64,000 nucleotides of DNA from SZUA-430 sp964561925 (GTDB lineage: Bacteria; Pseudomonadota; Alphaproteobacteria; Micropepsales; Micropepsaceae): positions 1 to 64,000 of the forward strand of contig CAZLRW010000002.1 in the NCBI GenBank assembly GCA_964561925.1, in the 5' to 3' direction. The notes beneath the pieces are model-generated. The model was not told where the DNA came from. It worked only from the letters and a program-made list of their open reading frames with translations, and did no database searches. The position numbers and the translations under genes are program-made. This document shows positions 51,800 to 60,967 of the stretch, piece after piece. Positions within the stretch are counted from its first letter, which is position 1; every line of letters begins with the position of its first letter.

Positions 51800-54499
51800 T
51801 CAGCGCAAGGCCGCGGCGAGATCGGCGCCGTGGGCCTTGCGCCAGGAGACGCAGCGATCGACCGTTTCCAGTGTGTTCGCGAACACCCGCGGGGCGCCGG
51901 GGATTTCGGCCAGCATCGGTTTGAAGAACCACTCGATCTCGGCCTTCGACGAACTGCCGCACAGGAGTTCCGTCAGGCGGATAAAGCGCGCGCGGCCGTC
52001 CTTCGGCACGCGGGCGGCGAGCCGCTTGAAGTCGTCGCGCAGCCACGTCCACGCGCGGGCGCGCCGCTCGTCGTCGGCGAAGACCTCGCGCATGTAGGTG
52101 CGCAGCATCTCGCGCGCGGTCAGGGCGCCCGAGCCGACGAACTCTTCGATCTCCTTGATCGCCTGCGGGTCGCGCGCGGCGACAAGGGCGCGAACGGCCG
52201 CGGTCCGGAAGTCGGCATCGCTCGAGCCTTTGATCGCGGTCATCGCGTCGCGGGCGACCGGTCCGCCGCCGGTGAAGACCGCCGCCCAAAGCGCCACGGG
52301 AATCAACTCCGGCGTCATCGATGCGGGTGTCTCGCCGCGCGCGAGGGCGCGCAGGCGGGCGGCGCCTGCCGCGGCGAGCGGCGAGAGCGTGGCCGGGTCG
52401 CGCGCGACCTTGACCATGATCTCGGCCAATTCGGCGCGTGCGAGCGCGCTCGCGGGCGGCTCGCGCCGTCCAGGTTCGAGGCCCATACGCGTCATCGCGG
52501 GCGCGAACCACGCGCGCGTTCTCTGCTCGAAGCGCGGGAGGTCGGCGCGGGCGAGCAGATTGCCGCGGATCTCGGCTAAGAATTCGCGCGTCAGTTCGAG
52601 CACATCCCATGGCGCGCTGCCCGAGACCGACTGAATCGCCCCAAGGTAAATCGCGGCGTCGGCATCGCCGGCACGGAACGCCGCGCGCAGGCTGTGCAAC
52701 GTCGCGAGTTGTTCGGCGGGCGTCATCTTAGGGGTGAGCGTCGCGAACGCCTGCCATGCGTCGCGCGGCATCGAGAAGCGGTAGTAGCCGGCGCCGTCCG
52801 CGTTCGGGAAGATCGCGGCGCCGCATTGGTTCGCGAGCGTCACGGTGGTGCTTTTGCCGGTCATGAGCGTACAGGAGGCCGGGCGCGCGCGGTTCATGTC
52901 GCGCATGCAAACCGGTATCTGCCAGAGCCGCTTGTCGTCGGCGTTTTCAGCGCCGTAAGGCGATTGCGTCAGCTCGACGGAGAGGTCGCGCCCGGCGCAA
53001 GCGGCCTTCACATGGACCAGCGGGACACCGGGCTGATTCAAGAACGACGAGAAGGCGGGTACGATCTCCGGCCGGGCGGAGCCTTGTGCGAGCGATTCCA
53101 TGAAGTCGCGCGCGTCGGCGACGCCGTGCGGGAAGCGGCGCATATGGGTGCGCACGCCTTCGCGAAACGCATCGGGCCCCAAGAACGATTCGAACATCGC
53201 CAGCACCCCGCCGCCTTTGTCGTAGGTGAGGCCGTCGAAGGCGTTGACGATGTCGTCGTTCGAGGCGATCGGCTGGCGGATCGCGCGGGCGGAGGCGAGC
53301 GAGTCGGTGTCCATGACGGCGAGCGCGTCGCGCACGGTCTCGCGCGCGAAGTCGCCGTCCGGCCAGACCGCCGCGGACGCCTTGTTGCCCATCCAGGTCG
53401 CGAACGATTCGTTCAGCCAGATGTCGTCCCACCATTTCGGCGTGACGAGGTCGCCGAACCATTGGTGCGCCAGTTCGTGCGCGTGGAGAAGCGTGAAGTA
53501 GCGCTTTTGCTGAACGGCCGAGGCGTCGTCCAACAAGATGCCGCGCTCGGTGTAGGTGATGGCGCCGGCGTTCTCCATGCCGCCGGCGCTGAAGTTCGGC
53601 GGGGCGATCAGATCGAGCTTCGGATAGGGATAGGGGGCGGCGAAGTACTCTTCGAGATAGCGCAGCTGCGGCGGCGTCTGCACCAACGCGAAGCGCGTGC
53701 GTTCGCCTTTGCCGGCGACGGCAATGCCGCGCAGCGGGATGGGCGCCTGGCGCAGGCGCGACGGCGGGATCGTCGGCCCCTCCTCCACGTCGTAGGGGCC
53801 GACCGCGAAGGCAATCAAGTACGTGGGCAACGGCTCGGTTGTCGCGAACGTGATTTTCTTCAGCCCGCCGGCGGCCGTCGCCTCGTTCACCGGCGGGGTG
53901 TTCGTAACGACCGTGTCGGCGGTGCGGGCGGTCACCGTGATGTCGTAGGGCGTCTTGAAGCGCGGTTCGTCAAAGGACGGAAATGCGCGGCGGGCGGAGA
54001 TCGATTCAAACTGGGTCCAGATATAGGGTTCGCCGCTGTCGGTTTGGACGGTGAGCGCGTCGGGCGCCTTCTCGAACGTCGTGCTGAACGGCAGGCGCAA
54101 TGTCGCCATGCCGGCCGGGAGTTCGTCGTCGAATGTGAGGCGGGCGACGCCGCTTTCGTGGACCTGGGCATATGTGCCGTTGACCGACTTGCCGCCCGCG
54201 AGGCGTGCCGTCACAGGTTCGACGTCGAGTTCGTTGCCGTGCAGATAAACCGTGCGCGCCGGGCTTTTGAGTTCGACCTCGATTTCCACGACGCCGCTGT
54301 AGCGCGGTTCGGTCGGGACAAGCGTCAGGTCGAGGCGATAGCGGCGCGGCGTGACCGACGTCGGCAGTTGACCTAAGGGTGCGTTCGGATCGGCGACCGC
54401 TACGGACTTGGTGCCGTTTTGCTGCGGCGACTGCGCATCGCCGCACGCCGCTACGGCGGCGGCGAGACAGAGAGCGGCGAGCGGAGCGAGGATGCGCAT
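51800..54499 (-). CDS. M1-family zinc aminopeptidase, lipoprotein
   Basis: 899-residue exported aminopeptidase. ATG 54499 (with AAGG upstream) yields MRILAPLAALCLAAAVAACG, a lipoprotein signal with lipobox AAC, so it is anchored in the envelope. The exopeptidase motif GGMENAGAITY and zinc site HELAHQWFGDLVTPKWWDDIWLNESFATW (HExxH-18-E) are intact. An ERAP1-like helical C-terminal region follows. It trims N-terminal residues from peptides. It interrupts the path from sdhA to sdhB on the opposite strand, and its start is 133 bases from that of sdhB. Confidence 0.93.
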   Translation of the reverse strand: MRILAPLAALCLAAAVAACGDAQSPQQNGTKSVAVADPNAPLGQLPTSVTPRRYRLDLTLVPTEPRYSGVVEIEVELKSPARTVYLHGNELDVEPVTARLAGGKSVNGTYAQVHESGVARLTFDDELPAGMATLRLPFSTTFEKAPDALTVQTDSGEPYIWTQFESISARRAFPSFDEPRFKTPYDITVTARTADTVVTNTPPVNEATAAGGLKKITFATTEPLPTYLIAFAVGPYDVEEGPTIPPSRLRQAPIPLRGIAVAGKGERTRFALVQTPPQLRYLEEYFAAPYPYPKLDLIAPPNFSAGGMENAGAITYTERGILLDDASAVQQKRYFTLLHAHELAHQWFGDLVTPKWWDDIWLNESFATWMGNKASAAVWPDGDFARETVRDALAVMDTDSLASARAIRQPIASNDDIVNAFDGLTYDKGGGVLAMFESFLGPDAFREGVRTHMRRFPHGVADARDFMESLAQGSARPEIVPAFSSFLNQPGVPLVHVKAACAGRDLSVELTQSPYGAENADDKRLWQIPVCMRDMNRARPASCTLMTGKSTTVTLANQCGAAIFPNADGAGYYRFSMPRDAWQAFATLTPKMTPAEQLATLHSLRAAFRAGDADAAIYLGAIQSVSGSAPWDVLELTREFLAEIRGNLLARADLPRFEQRTRAWFAPAMTRMGLEPGRREPPASALARAELAEIMVKVARDPATLSPLAAAGAARLRALARGETPASMTPELIPVALWAAVFTGGGPVARDAMTAIKGSSDADFRTAAVRALVAARDPQAIKEIEEFVGSGALTAREMLRTYMREVFADDERRARAWTWLRDDFKRLAARVPKDGRARFIRLTELLCGSSSKAEIEWFFKPMLAEIPGAPRVFANTLETVDRCVSWRKAHGADLAAALR

Positions 54500-54632
54500 G
54501 CGGGACCTTCGTGCGACGGCACGCGACATTAAGGGACGCTTTCGGGTTTGTGTACCGGGTGGACGGATGGGGGCGGGCGGGCTACATCCCTGAGGAAGCG
54601 TCATTACGTCCCAGATTCTCCTAAGGTCCTCG

Positions 54633-55412
54633 ATGGTTCAGCTTACTCTGCCGAAGAACAGCAAGGTCAAGACCGGCAAGACCTGGCCTGCCCAGCAGGC
54701 TGCCGCGAACACCAAGACGTTCAAGGTCTATCGCTGGGACCCGGAGGACGGGCAAAACCCCCGGCTCGACACCTATACCGTCGATATCGACAATTGCGGT
54801 CCGATGATCTTGGACGCGCTCATCAAGATCAAGAACGAGATCGATCCGACGCTGACGTTCCGCCGCTCTTGCCGGGAGGGCGTATGCGGGTCGTGCGCCA
54901 TGAACATCGACGGTTCGAACACGCTGGCCTGCACGAAGGCGATCGCGGATATCAAAGGACCGGTCGCGGTCTATCCTCTGCCGGCGATGGACGTGGTCAA
55001 AGATCTCGTGCCGGACATGACGCATCTCTATGCGCAGTACGCCTCGATCGAGCCGTGGCTGCATACGAAGACGCCGACGCCGGAGAAGGAATGGCGCCAA
55101 TCGCCCGAGGACCGGCAGAAGCTGGACGGGCTCTACGAGTGCATCCTGTGCGCATGTTGCTCCACGTCGTGTCCCAGCTATTGGTGGAACCAGGACCGGT
55201 ATCTGGGGCCTGCGGTGTTGCTGCAGGCTTATCGCTGGCTTGCCGACAGCCGCGACGAGGCGAAGGGCGAGCGGCTCGACAATCTCGAAGATCCGTTCCG
55301 GCTCTATCGCTGCCACACGATCATGAACTGCGCGAGCGCGTGCCCGAAGGGATTGAACCCCGCGCAGGCGATCGGCGAAATCAAGCAGATGATGGTCAAG
55401 CGATCGATCTGA
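54633..55412 (+). CDS. sdhB: succinate dehydrogenase iron-sulfur subunit SdhB
   Basis: 259-residue electron-transfer subunit of complex II. The [2Fe-2S] motif is SCREGVCGSCAMNIDG with a later C in LACTKAI. The [4Fe-4S] and [3Fe-4S] motifs are CILCACCSTSCPSYWW and CHTIMNCASACPKGLNP. It has its own upstream region (54500-54632), divergent from the M1 gene, so it is transcribed apart from sdhCDA. The DUF2817 gene follows after three bases. Confidence 0.97.
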   Translation: MVQLTLPKNSKVKTGKTWPAQQAAANTKTFKVYRWDPEDGQNPRLDTYTVDIDNCGPMILDALIKIKNEIDPTLTFRRSCREGVCGSCAMNIDGSNTLACTKAIADIKGPVAVYPLPAMDVVKDLVPDMTHLYAQYASIEPWLHTKTPTPEKEWRQSPEDRQKLDGLYECILCACCSTSCPSYWWNQDRYLGPAVLLQAYRWLADSRDEAKGERLDNLEDPFRLYRCHTIMNCASACPKGLNPAQAIGEIKQMMVKRSI

Positions 55413-55415
55413 GCC

Positions 55416-56546
55416 ATGGGGCCCGTCCGCTACGAGATCGAGTACCGGGCGGCGCGGGCTCAGTTTCTGCTGCGGGCGCGCAAGCTCGGCGCCGCGCTGG
55501 AGCGGTACGAGAACACAGCGGCGCGCGGACCGTTCGGCGAAGCGCTGGTTACGGACGTTGCTTGGCTTGGCCCTCAGGACGCGCGTTGCGTGTTCTTGTG
55601 CACGTCGGGCATGCACGGGCTTGAGGGTTCGGCCGGATCGGCGGCGCAGTCGGCGTGGCTCGAGGCGGCGCCGGTCCTTCCCGAGGGTGTTGCGGTCTGC
55701 CTCGTGCATGCGCTGAACGCCTGGGGATTTGCGCACATCGCGCGCTGCACCGAGAACAACGTCGATCTCAATCGCAACTTCATGGATTTCGGGAAGGCGC
55801 TGCCGCTCAATCCCTACTACGGCCATGTGCGCGACGTGATCCGGCTGCCGCGCGTGAGCGCGGACCAGTTGCCGTTCCTGATGTCGGAGCACCAGCGGCT
55901 TGTCGCCGAGCTTGGTCCTGCGGCGATGGCTTACGCCGTCAATGCGGGCCAGTACGAGGATGCGGAAGGCCTTGCCTATGGCGGGGCCGGGCCCGAGTTC
56001 GGGTACCGCGTGGTGCGGGATCACGTGTTGCCGAAGCTCGGGCGGGCCGAGAGAGTCGGGCTCATCGATTGGCATACCGGCGTCGGCGCGTTCGGCGAGG
56101 TTGCGTTTCTGCCGACGGACCGCGAGGGCAGCGCCGCTTGGACGCGTGCGGCAGCGTGGTGGGGGCGTGAGCGCGTCAGAGGTTGGAAACGATCCTCAGC
56201 TGAGGCCGCGATCGAGGCGGACGAGGCGGAGAGCGGGCTGACCGTGCACAAAGACGGGCAGTTGCGCTTCGCGCTGCAACGCTGGCTGCCGTCGGCCGAG
56301 GTGACGGGTGCCGTCATCGAATTCGGCACGGAGCGCGAGGGCGACATGCTGAAGCTCGTGTTGATGACGGTGTACGAGCGGTGGCTGCGCTTCGTCGATC
56401 GCGGCGAGCGGCATGGCCCGCAACACGCACAGCATCTGGCGCTCGCGCTGTCTTGCTTTGCACCGGACGATGCCGATTGGCGGGCGTTGGTGTTGCGCGA
56501 AGGGCCGCGGCTGATGAACCAGGCGATCGAAGGATTGGCGGCTTAA
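55416..56546 (+). CDS. DUF2817 / M14-carboxypeptidase-like protein
   Basis: 376-residue putative zinc hydrolase. The pattern TSGMHGLEGSAGS (His and Glu zinc ligands), TENNVDLNRNFMDF (Arg/Asn substrate site), GLIDWHTGVGAFGE (third zinc His) and AVIEFGTEREGDMLK (catalytic Glu) is the M14 scheme as seen in DUF2817. No signal peptide. Substrate unknown. It starts three bases after sdhB and overlaps the convergent bioA stop by four bases. Confidence 0.87.
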   Translation: MGPVRYEIEYRAARAQFLLRARKLGAALERYENTAARGPFGEALVTDVAWLGPQDARCVFLCTSGMHGLEGSAGSAAQSAWLEAAPVLPEGVAVCLVHALNAWGFAHIARCTENNVDLNRNFMDFGKALPLNPYYGHVRDVIRLPRVSADQLPFLMSEHQRLVAELGPAAMAYAVNAGQYEDAEGLAYGGAGPEFGYRVVRDHVLPKLGRAERVGLIDWHTGVGAFGEVAFLPTDREGSAAWTRAAAWWGRERVRGWKRSSAEAAIEADEAESGLTVHKDGQLRFALQRWLPSAEVTGAVIEFGTEREGDMLKLVLMTVYERWLRFVDRGERHGPQHAQHLALALSCFAPDDADWRALVLREGPRLMNQAIEGLAA

Positions 56547-57805
56547 CGGCTTTCGCGAACGACGTCGACCATGGCGGTGGCGAGCGCAACAAGGTCGGCG
56601 TCGCCGATCGCGAGCGGCGGTGTCGTGTAGACAATATTCGCGAACGGACGGATCCACACGCCCTTGTCGACGAAGCGGCGGCGCAGATCGTTGCGGTCGA
56701 GCGTCTCCAACTCGATGACGCCGATCGCGCCCTTTACGCGCACGTCGCGCACGCCGGGCAGGCCGCGCGCGGGTTCGAGACCGCGCTTGAGCGCCTGCTC
56801 GATACGCGCCGCGTCGGCAATGCGCGGTTCCTTCTCGAAGAGATCGAGCGAGGCGTTCGCCGCTGCGCAGGCGAGCGCGTTGCCCATGTAGGTCGGCCCG
56901 TGCATCAGCGCCGCCGCGGGGTCGTCGGAAAGGAAGCCTTCGAAGATGCGCTCGCTTGCGACCGTTGCGGCGAGCGGCAGCGTGCCGCCGGTCAAGGCTT
57001 TGCCGAGACAGACGATGTCGGGCACGACGCCCGCCTGACCCATCGCGAACATCGTTCCGGTGCGCGCGAAGCCGGTGAAGATCTCGTCGAGGATGAGGAT
57101 CATGCCGTGGCGGCGCGCCGCGTCGGCGATGCGGCGCAGCGTTTCGGGGGAATGGAACTTCATGCCCGCCGCCCCTTGCACCAGCGGTTCGACGATCACG
57201 GCTGCGATGTCGCGCGCATAACGGCCGAGCGTTTGGTCGAGTGCGTCCGTCTTCGCGGCGTCGGTCGGCAAGTCGACGACAAACTGCTCGCTCAGCGCGC
57301 CTTTGAACAGCGCGTGCATGCCTTCGTCGGGGTCGCAGATCGCCATCGTCGCGAACGTGTCGCCGTGATAGCCGCCCTTGAAGCTCAAGATTTTCGTCCG
57401 GCCGCGTTCGCCGCGATTTATCCAGAACTGCATCGCCATCTTGAGCGCGACTTCGACGGCGACGGAACCCGAGTCGGAAAAGAACACGCGGTTCAAATCG
57501 CCGGGCAGCAGGCGCGCGAGACGGCTGGCGAGCGTGTAAGCCTGCTCGTGCGCGAGGCCGCCCAGCATGACGTGGGGCAGGGTTTCGAGCTGGCGCGCGA
57601 CCGTTTCGCGGATGTGCGAATGATTGTAGCCGTGCGCGACGGTCCACCACGACGCGACGCCGTCAATGAGTTCGCGCCCGTCCGCGAGTTTCAGCCGTGC
57701 GCCCTGTGCGCCGACGACGGCGAGCGGCGCCGGTGCCGTCTTCATCTGCGCATAGGGCAGCCAGATGTGCGGCCGACCGTCGGCGAGCCAAGCGGGCGTG
57801 CTCAA
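56543..57805 (-). CDS. bioA: adenosylmethionine-8-amino-7-oxononanoate aminotransferase
   Basis: PLP aminotransferase making 7,8-diaminopelargonate (DAPA) in biotin synthesis, with SAM as amino donor. The 420-residue protein has DGVASWWTVAHGYNH, the PLP phosphate loop DSGSVAVEVALKMA, the FKGGYHGDTFATMA motif, ILDEIFTGFARTG and the PLP lysine in CLGKALTGG. The start is a TTG at 57805 that overlaps the bioB stop (TTGA), so translation is coupled to bioB; no later ATG would preserve the conserved N-terminus. Confidence 0.94.
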   Translation of the reverse strand: MSTPAWLADGRPHIWLPYAQMKTAPAPLAVVGAQGARLKLADGRELIDGVASWWTVAHGYNHSHIRETVARQLETLPHVMLGGLAHEQAYTLASRLARLLPGDLNRVFFSDSGSVAVEVALKMAMQFWINRGERGRTKILSFKGGYHGDTFATMAICDPDEGMHALFKGALSEQFVVDLPTDAAKTDALDQTLGRYARDIAAVIVEPLVQGAAGMKFHSPETLRRIADAARRHGMILILDEIFTGFARTGTMFAMGQAGVVPDIVCLGKALTGGTLPLAATVASERIFEGFLSDDPAAALMHGPTYMGNALACAAANASLDLFEKEPRIADAARIEQALKRGLEPARGLPGVRDVRVKGAIGVIELETLDRNDLRRRFVDKGVWIRPFANIVYTTPPLAIGDADLVALATAMVDVVRESR

Positions 57806-58782
57806 ACGTCCATCGGGCGCACGCCGAGCTTCTCCCAGAGCGCGTCGTCCTTTTCCTTCGCGGGGTTCGCGGTCGTGAGCAGCTTGGCGCCGATGAAGAT
57901 CGAGTTCGCGCCGGCAAGGAAGCACAACGCCTGCAGCTCTTCGCTCATGTGCTCGCGACCCGCGGACAGGCGCACGACGGAAGAGGGCATCATGATGCGG
58001 GCGGCGGCGATCGTGCGCGCGAATTCGATGCCGTCGATGGCCGCACTTTCGCCCAAGGGCGTGCCTTTGATCTTCATCAGCGCGTTGATCGGCACGGATT
58101 CGGGCGGCACCGGCAAGTTCGCGAGCGTGACCAGCATGCCGATGCGGTCGTCGCGCCCTTCGCCCATGCCGACGATGCCGCCGCAGCAAACGGCCATCCC
58201 GGCGTCGCGTACGTGTTCCAACGTGTCGAGACGGTCCTGGAGCGTGCGCGTCGTGACGACCTTGCCGTAGTACTCCGGGCCGGTGTCGATGTTGTGGTTG
58301 TAGTAATCGAGACCGGCATCGGCGAGGCGATCGGCCTGCGGCTTCGACAACATGCCGAGCGTCATGCAGGTCTCAAGTCCCATCGCCTTGACCTCGCGCA
58401 CCATGTCGCAAACGGCGTCAAGGTCGCGGTCCTTGGGTTCGCGCCAGGCCGCGCCCATGCAGAAGCGCGAGGCGCCGCCCGCCTTCGCTTCGGCCGCGGC
58501 CTTCTTGACCGCCTCGACCGTCATCAGCTTCGTCGCCTTCAGGCCGGTGTCGAAATGCGCCGACTGGCTGCAATAGCCGCAATCCTCGGGGCAGCCGCCC
58601 GTCTTGATCGAGAGCAGCGTCGACATCTGCACTTCGTTCGCGTCGAAGTGGGCGCGGTGCACCGATTGGGCGCGGAAGATCAGGTCGGCGAACGGCAGCT
58701 CGAACAGGGCGCGGGCGGCCGCCAAGGTCCAGCGTTGGGCGGTCGCCTTTGGCGGCGGAGAGCTTATCGTTTCTAGGGTCAT
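57802..58782 (-). CDS. bioB: biotin synthase
   Basis: Radical SAM enzyme inserting sulfur into dethiobiotin. The 326-residue protein has the radical SAM CxxxCxxC in GGCPEDCGYCSQSAHF, the segment GGASRFCMGAAWR, and the [2Fe-2S] ligand cysteines including GLETCMTLG and AVCCGGIVGMGE. It also has the conserved RLSAGRE. ATG 58782 gives a normal N-terminus. It heads a bioB-bioA transcript divergent from the S9 peptidase and bioFD. Confidence 0.96.
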   Translation of the reverse strand: MTLETISSPPPKATAQRWTLAAARALFELPFADLIFRAQSVHRAHFDANEVQMSTLLSIKTGGCPEDCGYCSQSAHFDTGLKATKLMTVEAVKKAAAEAKAGGASRFCMGAAWREPKDRDLDAVCDMVREVKAMGLETCMTLGMLSKPQADRLADAGLDYYNHNIDTGPEYYGKVVTTRTLQDRLDTLEHVRDAGMAVCCGGIVGMGEGRDDRIGMLVTLANLPVPPESVPINALMKIKGTPLGESAAIDGIEFARTIAAARIMMPSSVVRLSAGREHMSEELQALCFLAGANSIFIGAKLLTTANPAKEKDDALWEKLGVRPMDV

Positions 58783-58945
58783 AGTTCGCGACGTGGTTGG
58801 CGGAGGGCGGCGCAGCATAGGGGGCGCGGCGGGGGCGTCAAGGAACGCACGGCTTAAATCTGTTCTGAGTGTGTCTTGTGTTTCCAGGCCAGGTTTATTT
58901 CAATGAAGCTTCGGTTTCGGTGGTCGTTCAAAGCAGGTGAACACA

Positions 58946-60934
58946 ATGAGGCTCCAGGCACTTGTGGGTTTTTTGTTTCTGTTTGCGGCGAGCGGCTTGT
59001 CGACGAGCGCGTGGGCTGGATCGAGTGCGGACACATACGGCAATCCGCCGGACCACGACCGACCGTTGATCTCGCCCGACGGCACGCACCTGGCGGTCAT
59101 GATGCCTCTTGGCGAGAACGGAGGCATCAAGATCATCAAGCTCGGCGGCGGGGGAAGCTGTGGAATTGCACCCTCAGCGGTCAAAGTGCGCGGCATGTTC
59201 TGGGTTGCACCGAATCGCCTTGCCGTTTCGGTTAGTTTTTTCTTCCTGCCCGAGGGGGCGCCGAACGAGCCGAGATATCAAGCGGAAGTGTTCCGATACA
59301 TCGTCGTGAACACCGAATGCCGCGACTCCTATGACGTTCTGCGGGATCACAAGGACTACGGCCGACTTGCCGGGTTCAGCTATGTCGGGCGAGCGGCAGA
59401 CAGCAGTTACCTGCTGTTCGCCGCTTTCAATGTGCGTAGCCGAAATGTCGTCGAGAACGTGACGTCGATCCGCATGAAGTACCGCGATCGGACGAGCCTC
59501 GACGTCTACAAAATCGACACGGCGACAGGCAAGAGCGCGCCGTTTCAACCAGGTACCCCAGACACCGACAGTTGGATTGCCGATCAGGCGGGGCAGCTGC
59601 GCCTTCGAATCGACGTCGATCAGTACGGCAAGACATCCGTGTTCGCGCGCCTCGGCGACGGCGATGCATGGGACCTCGTTCACGACTCGTCGACCGTTGC
59701 CGACGATTCACGTTCGCTTTCTTTCGTCACGATGGGCAATCAGCCCGACACAGCCTACGTGATCACTCGCAACGGCGGCGACAAGGACGGCGTCTACGAG
59801 TTCAATCTGCGTTCGAAGGCCCTCGGCCGTCTTGTCTTCCAGCATCCGAAGGTCGACGTGGACGGCGTCGCGGTTGACCCATACACCGATCAAGCTGTCG
59901 GAACGGCCTACACGGTCGACCATCCGGCGGCGGAGTACTTCGACCGCTCGTACGCGCAACTGCAGGCCGACATCACAGCGACGTTTCCGGGCGAAAACAT
60001 TCAACTGGTTTCGGTTTCGAGCGACCGCAAAAAGGCCGTCGCTCTCGTCGAGGGCCCCCAAAATCCCTCGGGGGTCTATTATCTCGCGAACATGACGGAA
60101 CCCAGCATCGGGAAGATAGGTGCACGCTACGGCTCAATCGGCGCTGCAACTGTCGGAGCGGTCAAGTCGATCAGCTATCCGGCACGGGACGGCATGACGG
60201 TTCCCGCGTATCTGACCCTGCCGCCCGGTTCGCCGGGCAAGAACTTGCCGCTTGTCGTGATGCCTCATGGCGGACCGCACCTTCGCGACACCGCGAGCTT
60301 CGATCCATGGGCGCAGTTTCTTGCATCGCGAGGTTATGCGGTGCTGCAGCCCCAGTTCCGCGGCTCGTCAGGTTTCGGTCACAAACACCTGGAAGCCGGG
60401 CGGCGGCAGTGGGGGCGCGGGATGCAGGACGACATCTCGGACGGCGTGAAGCACCTGATCGCGAATGGAACGGCCGACGCTTCAAAAGTCTGCATCTATG
60501 GCTGGTCGTATGGCGGCTACGCGGCGATGGCGGGTCTCGCGCTGACACCCGAACTCTACAAGTGTGCGGTTGCGGGCGCAGGCATTTCCGATCTGTTGCT
60601 GCTGCTTGGAGATTCTGCCCGTGAGGGGAATTGGGCGCTGAAGGTGGACAAAGCATGGATCGGAAGTCCTATCGACGATCGTGACAACCTGTCGGCCGCT
60701 TCACCCATCAAGCAAGTCGGCAAGATTCGTGCACCTCTGTTGCTCATCCATCCAAAGGACGACACGGTCGTTCCAATCCGGCAGAGCAAGTTGATGGCCG
60801 ATGCTATGGCGCAAGCCGGCAAGCAGGTGGAATACATCGAACTTGAGGGCGACGATCACTGGCTTTCCAAGGCATCGACCAGCAAGCGCGTGTTGCGCGA
60901 ACTCGAGCGGTTCCTGGCGCTGCACCTGAAGTAG
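58946..60934 (+). CDS. S9-family prolyl oligopeptidase-like peptidase, exported
   Basis: 662-residue exported serine peptidase. The signal peptide MRLQALVGFLFLFAASGLSTSAWAG is cleaved after AWA. A beta-propeller region follows to about residue 400. The alpha/beta-hydrolase domain has nucleophile serine in YGWSYGGYAAMAGL, Asp in LLLIHPKDDTVVPI and His in EGDDHWLSK. ATG 58946 has AGCAGG upstream; GTG 58937 is an alternative. Its base composition is slightly less GC-rich than that of the neighbouring bio genes, and it sits between the two biotin transcripts, so it may be an insertion. Confidence 0.9.
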   Translation: MRLQALVGFLFLFAASGLSTSAWAGSSADTYGNPPDHDRPLISPDGTHLAVMMPLGENGGIKIIKLGGGGSCGIAPSAVKVRGMFWVAPNRLAVSVSFFFLPEGAPNEPRYQAEVFRYIVVNTECRDSYDVLRDHKDYGRLAGFSYVGRAADSSYLLFAAFNVRSRNVVENVTSIRMKYRDRTSLDVYKIDTATGKSAPFQPGTPDTDSWIADQAGQLRLRIDVDQYGKTSVFARLGDGDAWDLVHDSSTVADDSRSLSFVTMGNQPDTAYVITRNGGDKDGVYEFNLRSKALGRLVFQHPKVDVDGVAVDPYTDQAVGTAYTVDHPAAEYFDRSYAQLQADITATFPGENIQLVSVSSDRKKAVALVEGPQNPSGVYYLANMTEPSIGKIGARYGSIGAATVGAVKSISYPARDGMTVPAYLTLPPGSPGKNLPLVVMPHGGPHLRDTASFDPWAQFLASRGYAVLQPQFRGSSGFGHKHLEAGRRQWGRGMQDDISDGVKHLIANGTADASKVCIYGWSYGGYAAMAGLALTPELYKCAVAGAGISDLLLLLGDSAREGNWALKVDKAWIGSPIDDRDNLSAASPIKQVGKIRAPLLLIHPKDDTVVPIRQSKLMADAMAQAGKQVEYIELEGDDHWLSKASTSKRVLRELERFLALHLK

Positions 60935-60947
60935 CGTTCGGGCGCGC

Positions 60948-60967
60948 GGGTCCATATTATCGGACCC
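60948..60967. promoter_or_regulatory. inverted repeat abutting the bioF start codon
   Basis: GGGTCC (60948-60953) and GGACCC (60962-60967) are perfect complements around ATATTATC, and the bioF ATG follows with no gap. TATTAT within the loop resembles a -10 hexamer. It may be an operator, a translation-controlling hairpin, or the end of the S9 transcript. No Shine-Dalgarno sequence is otherwise visible for bioF. Confidence 0.45.

Noticed and set aside
58783..58945. BioR or BirA operator ahead of bioB
   Set aside because: No TTATCTATAA-like or BirA-like dyad was found in the bioB upstream region.
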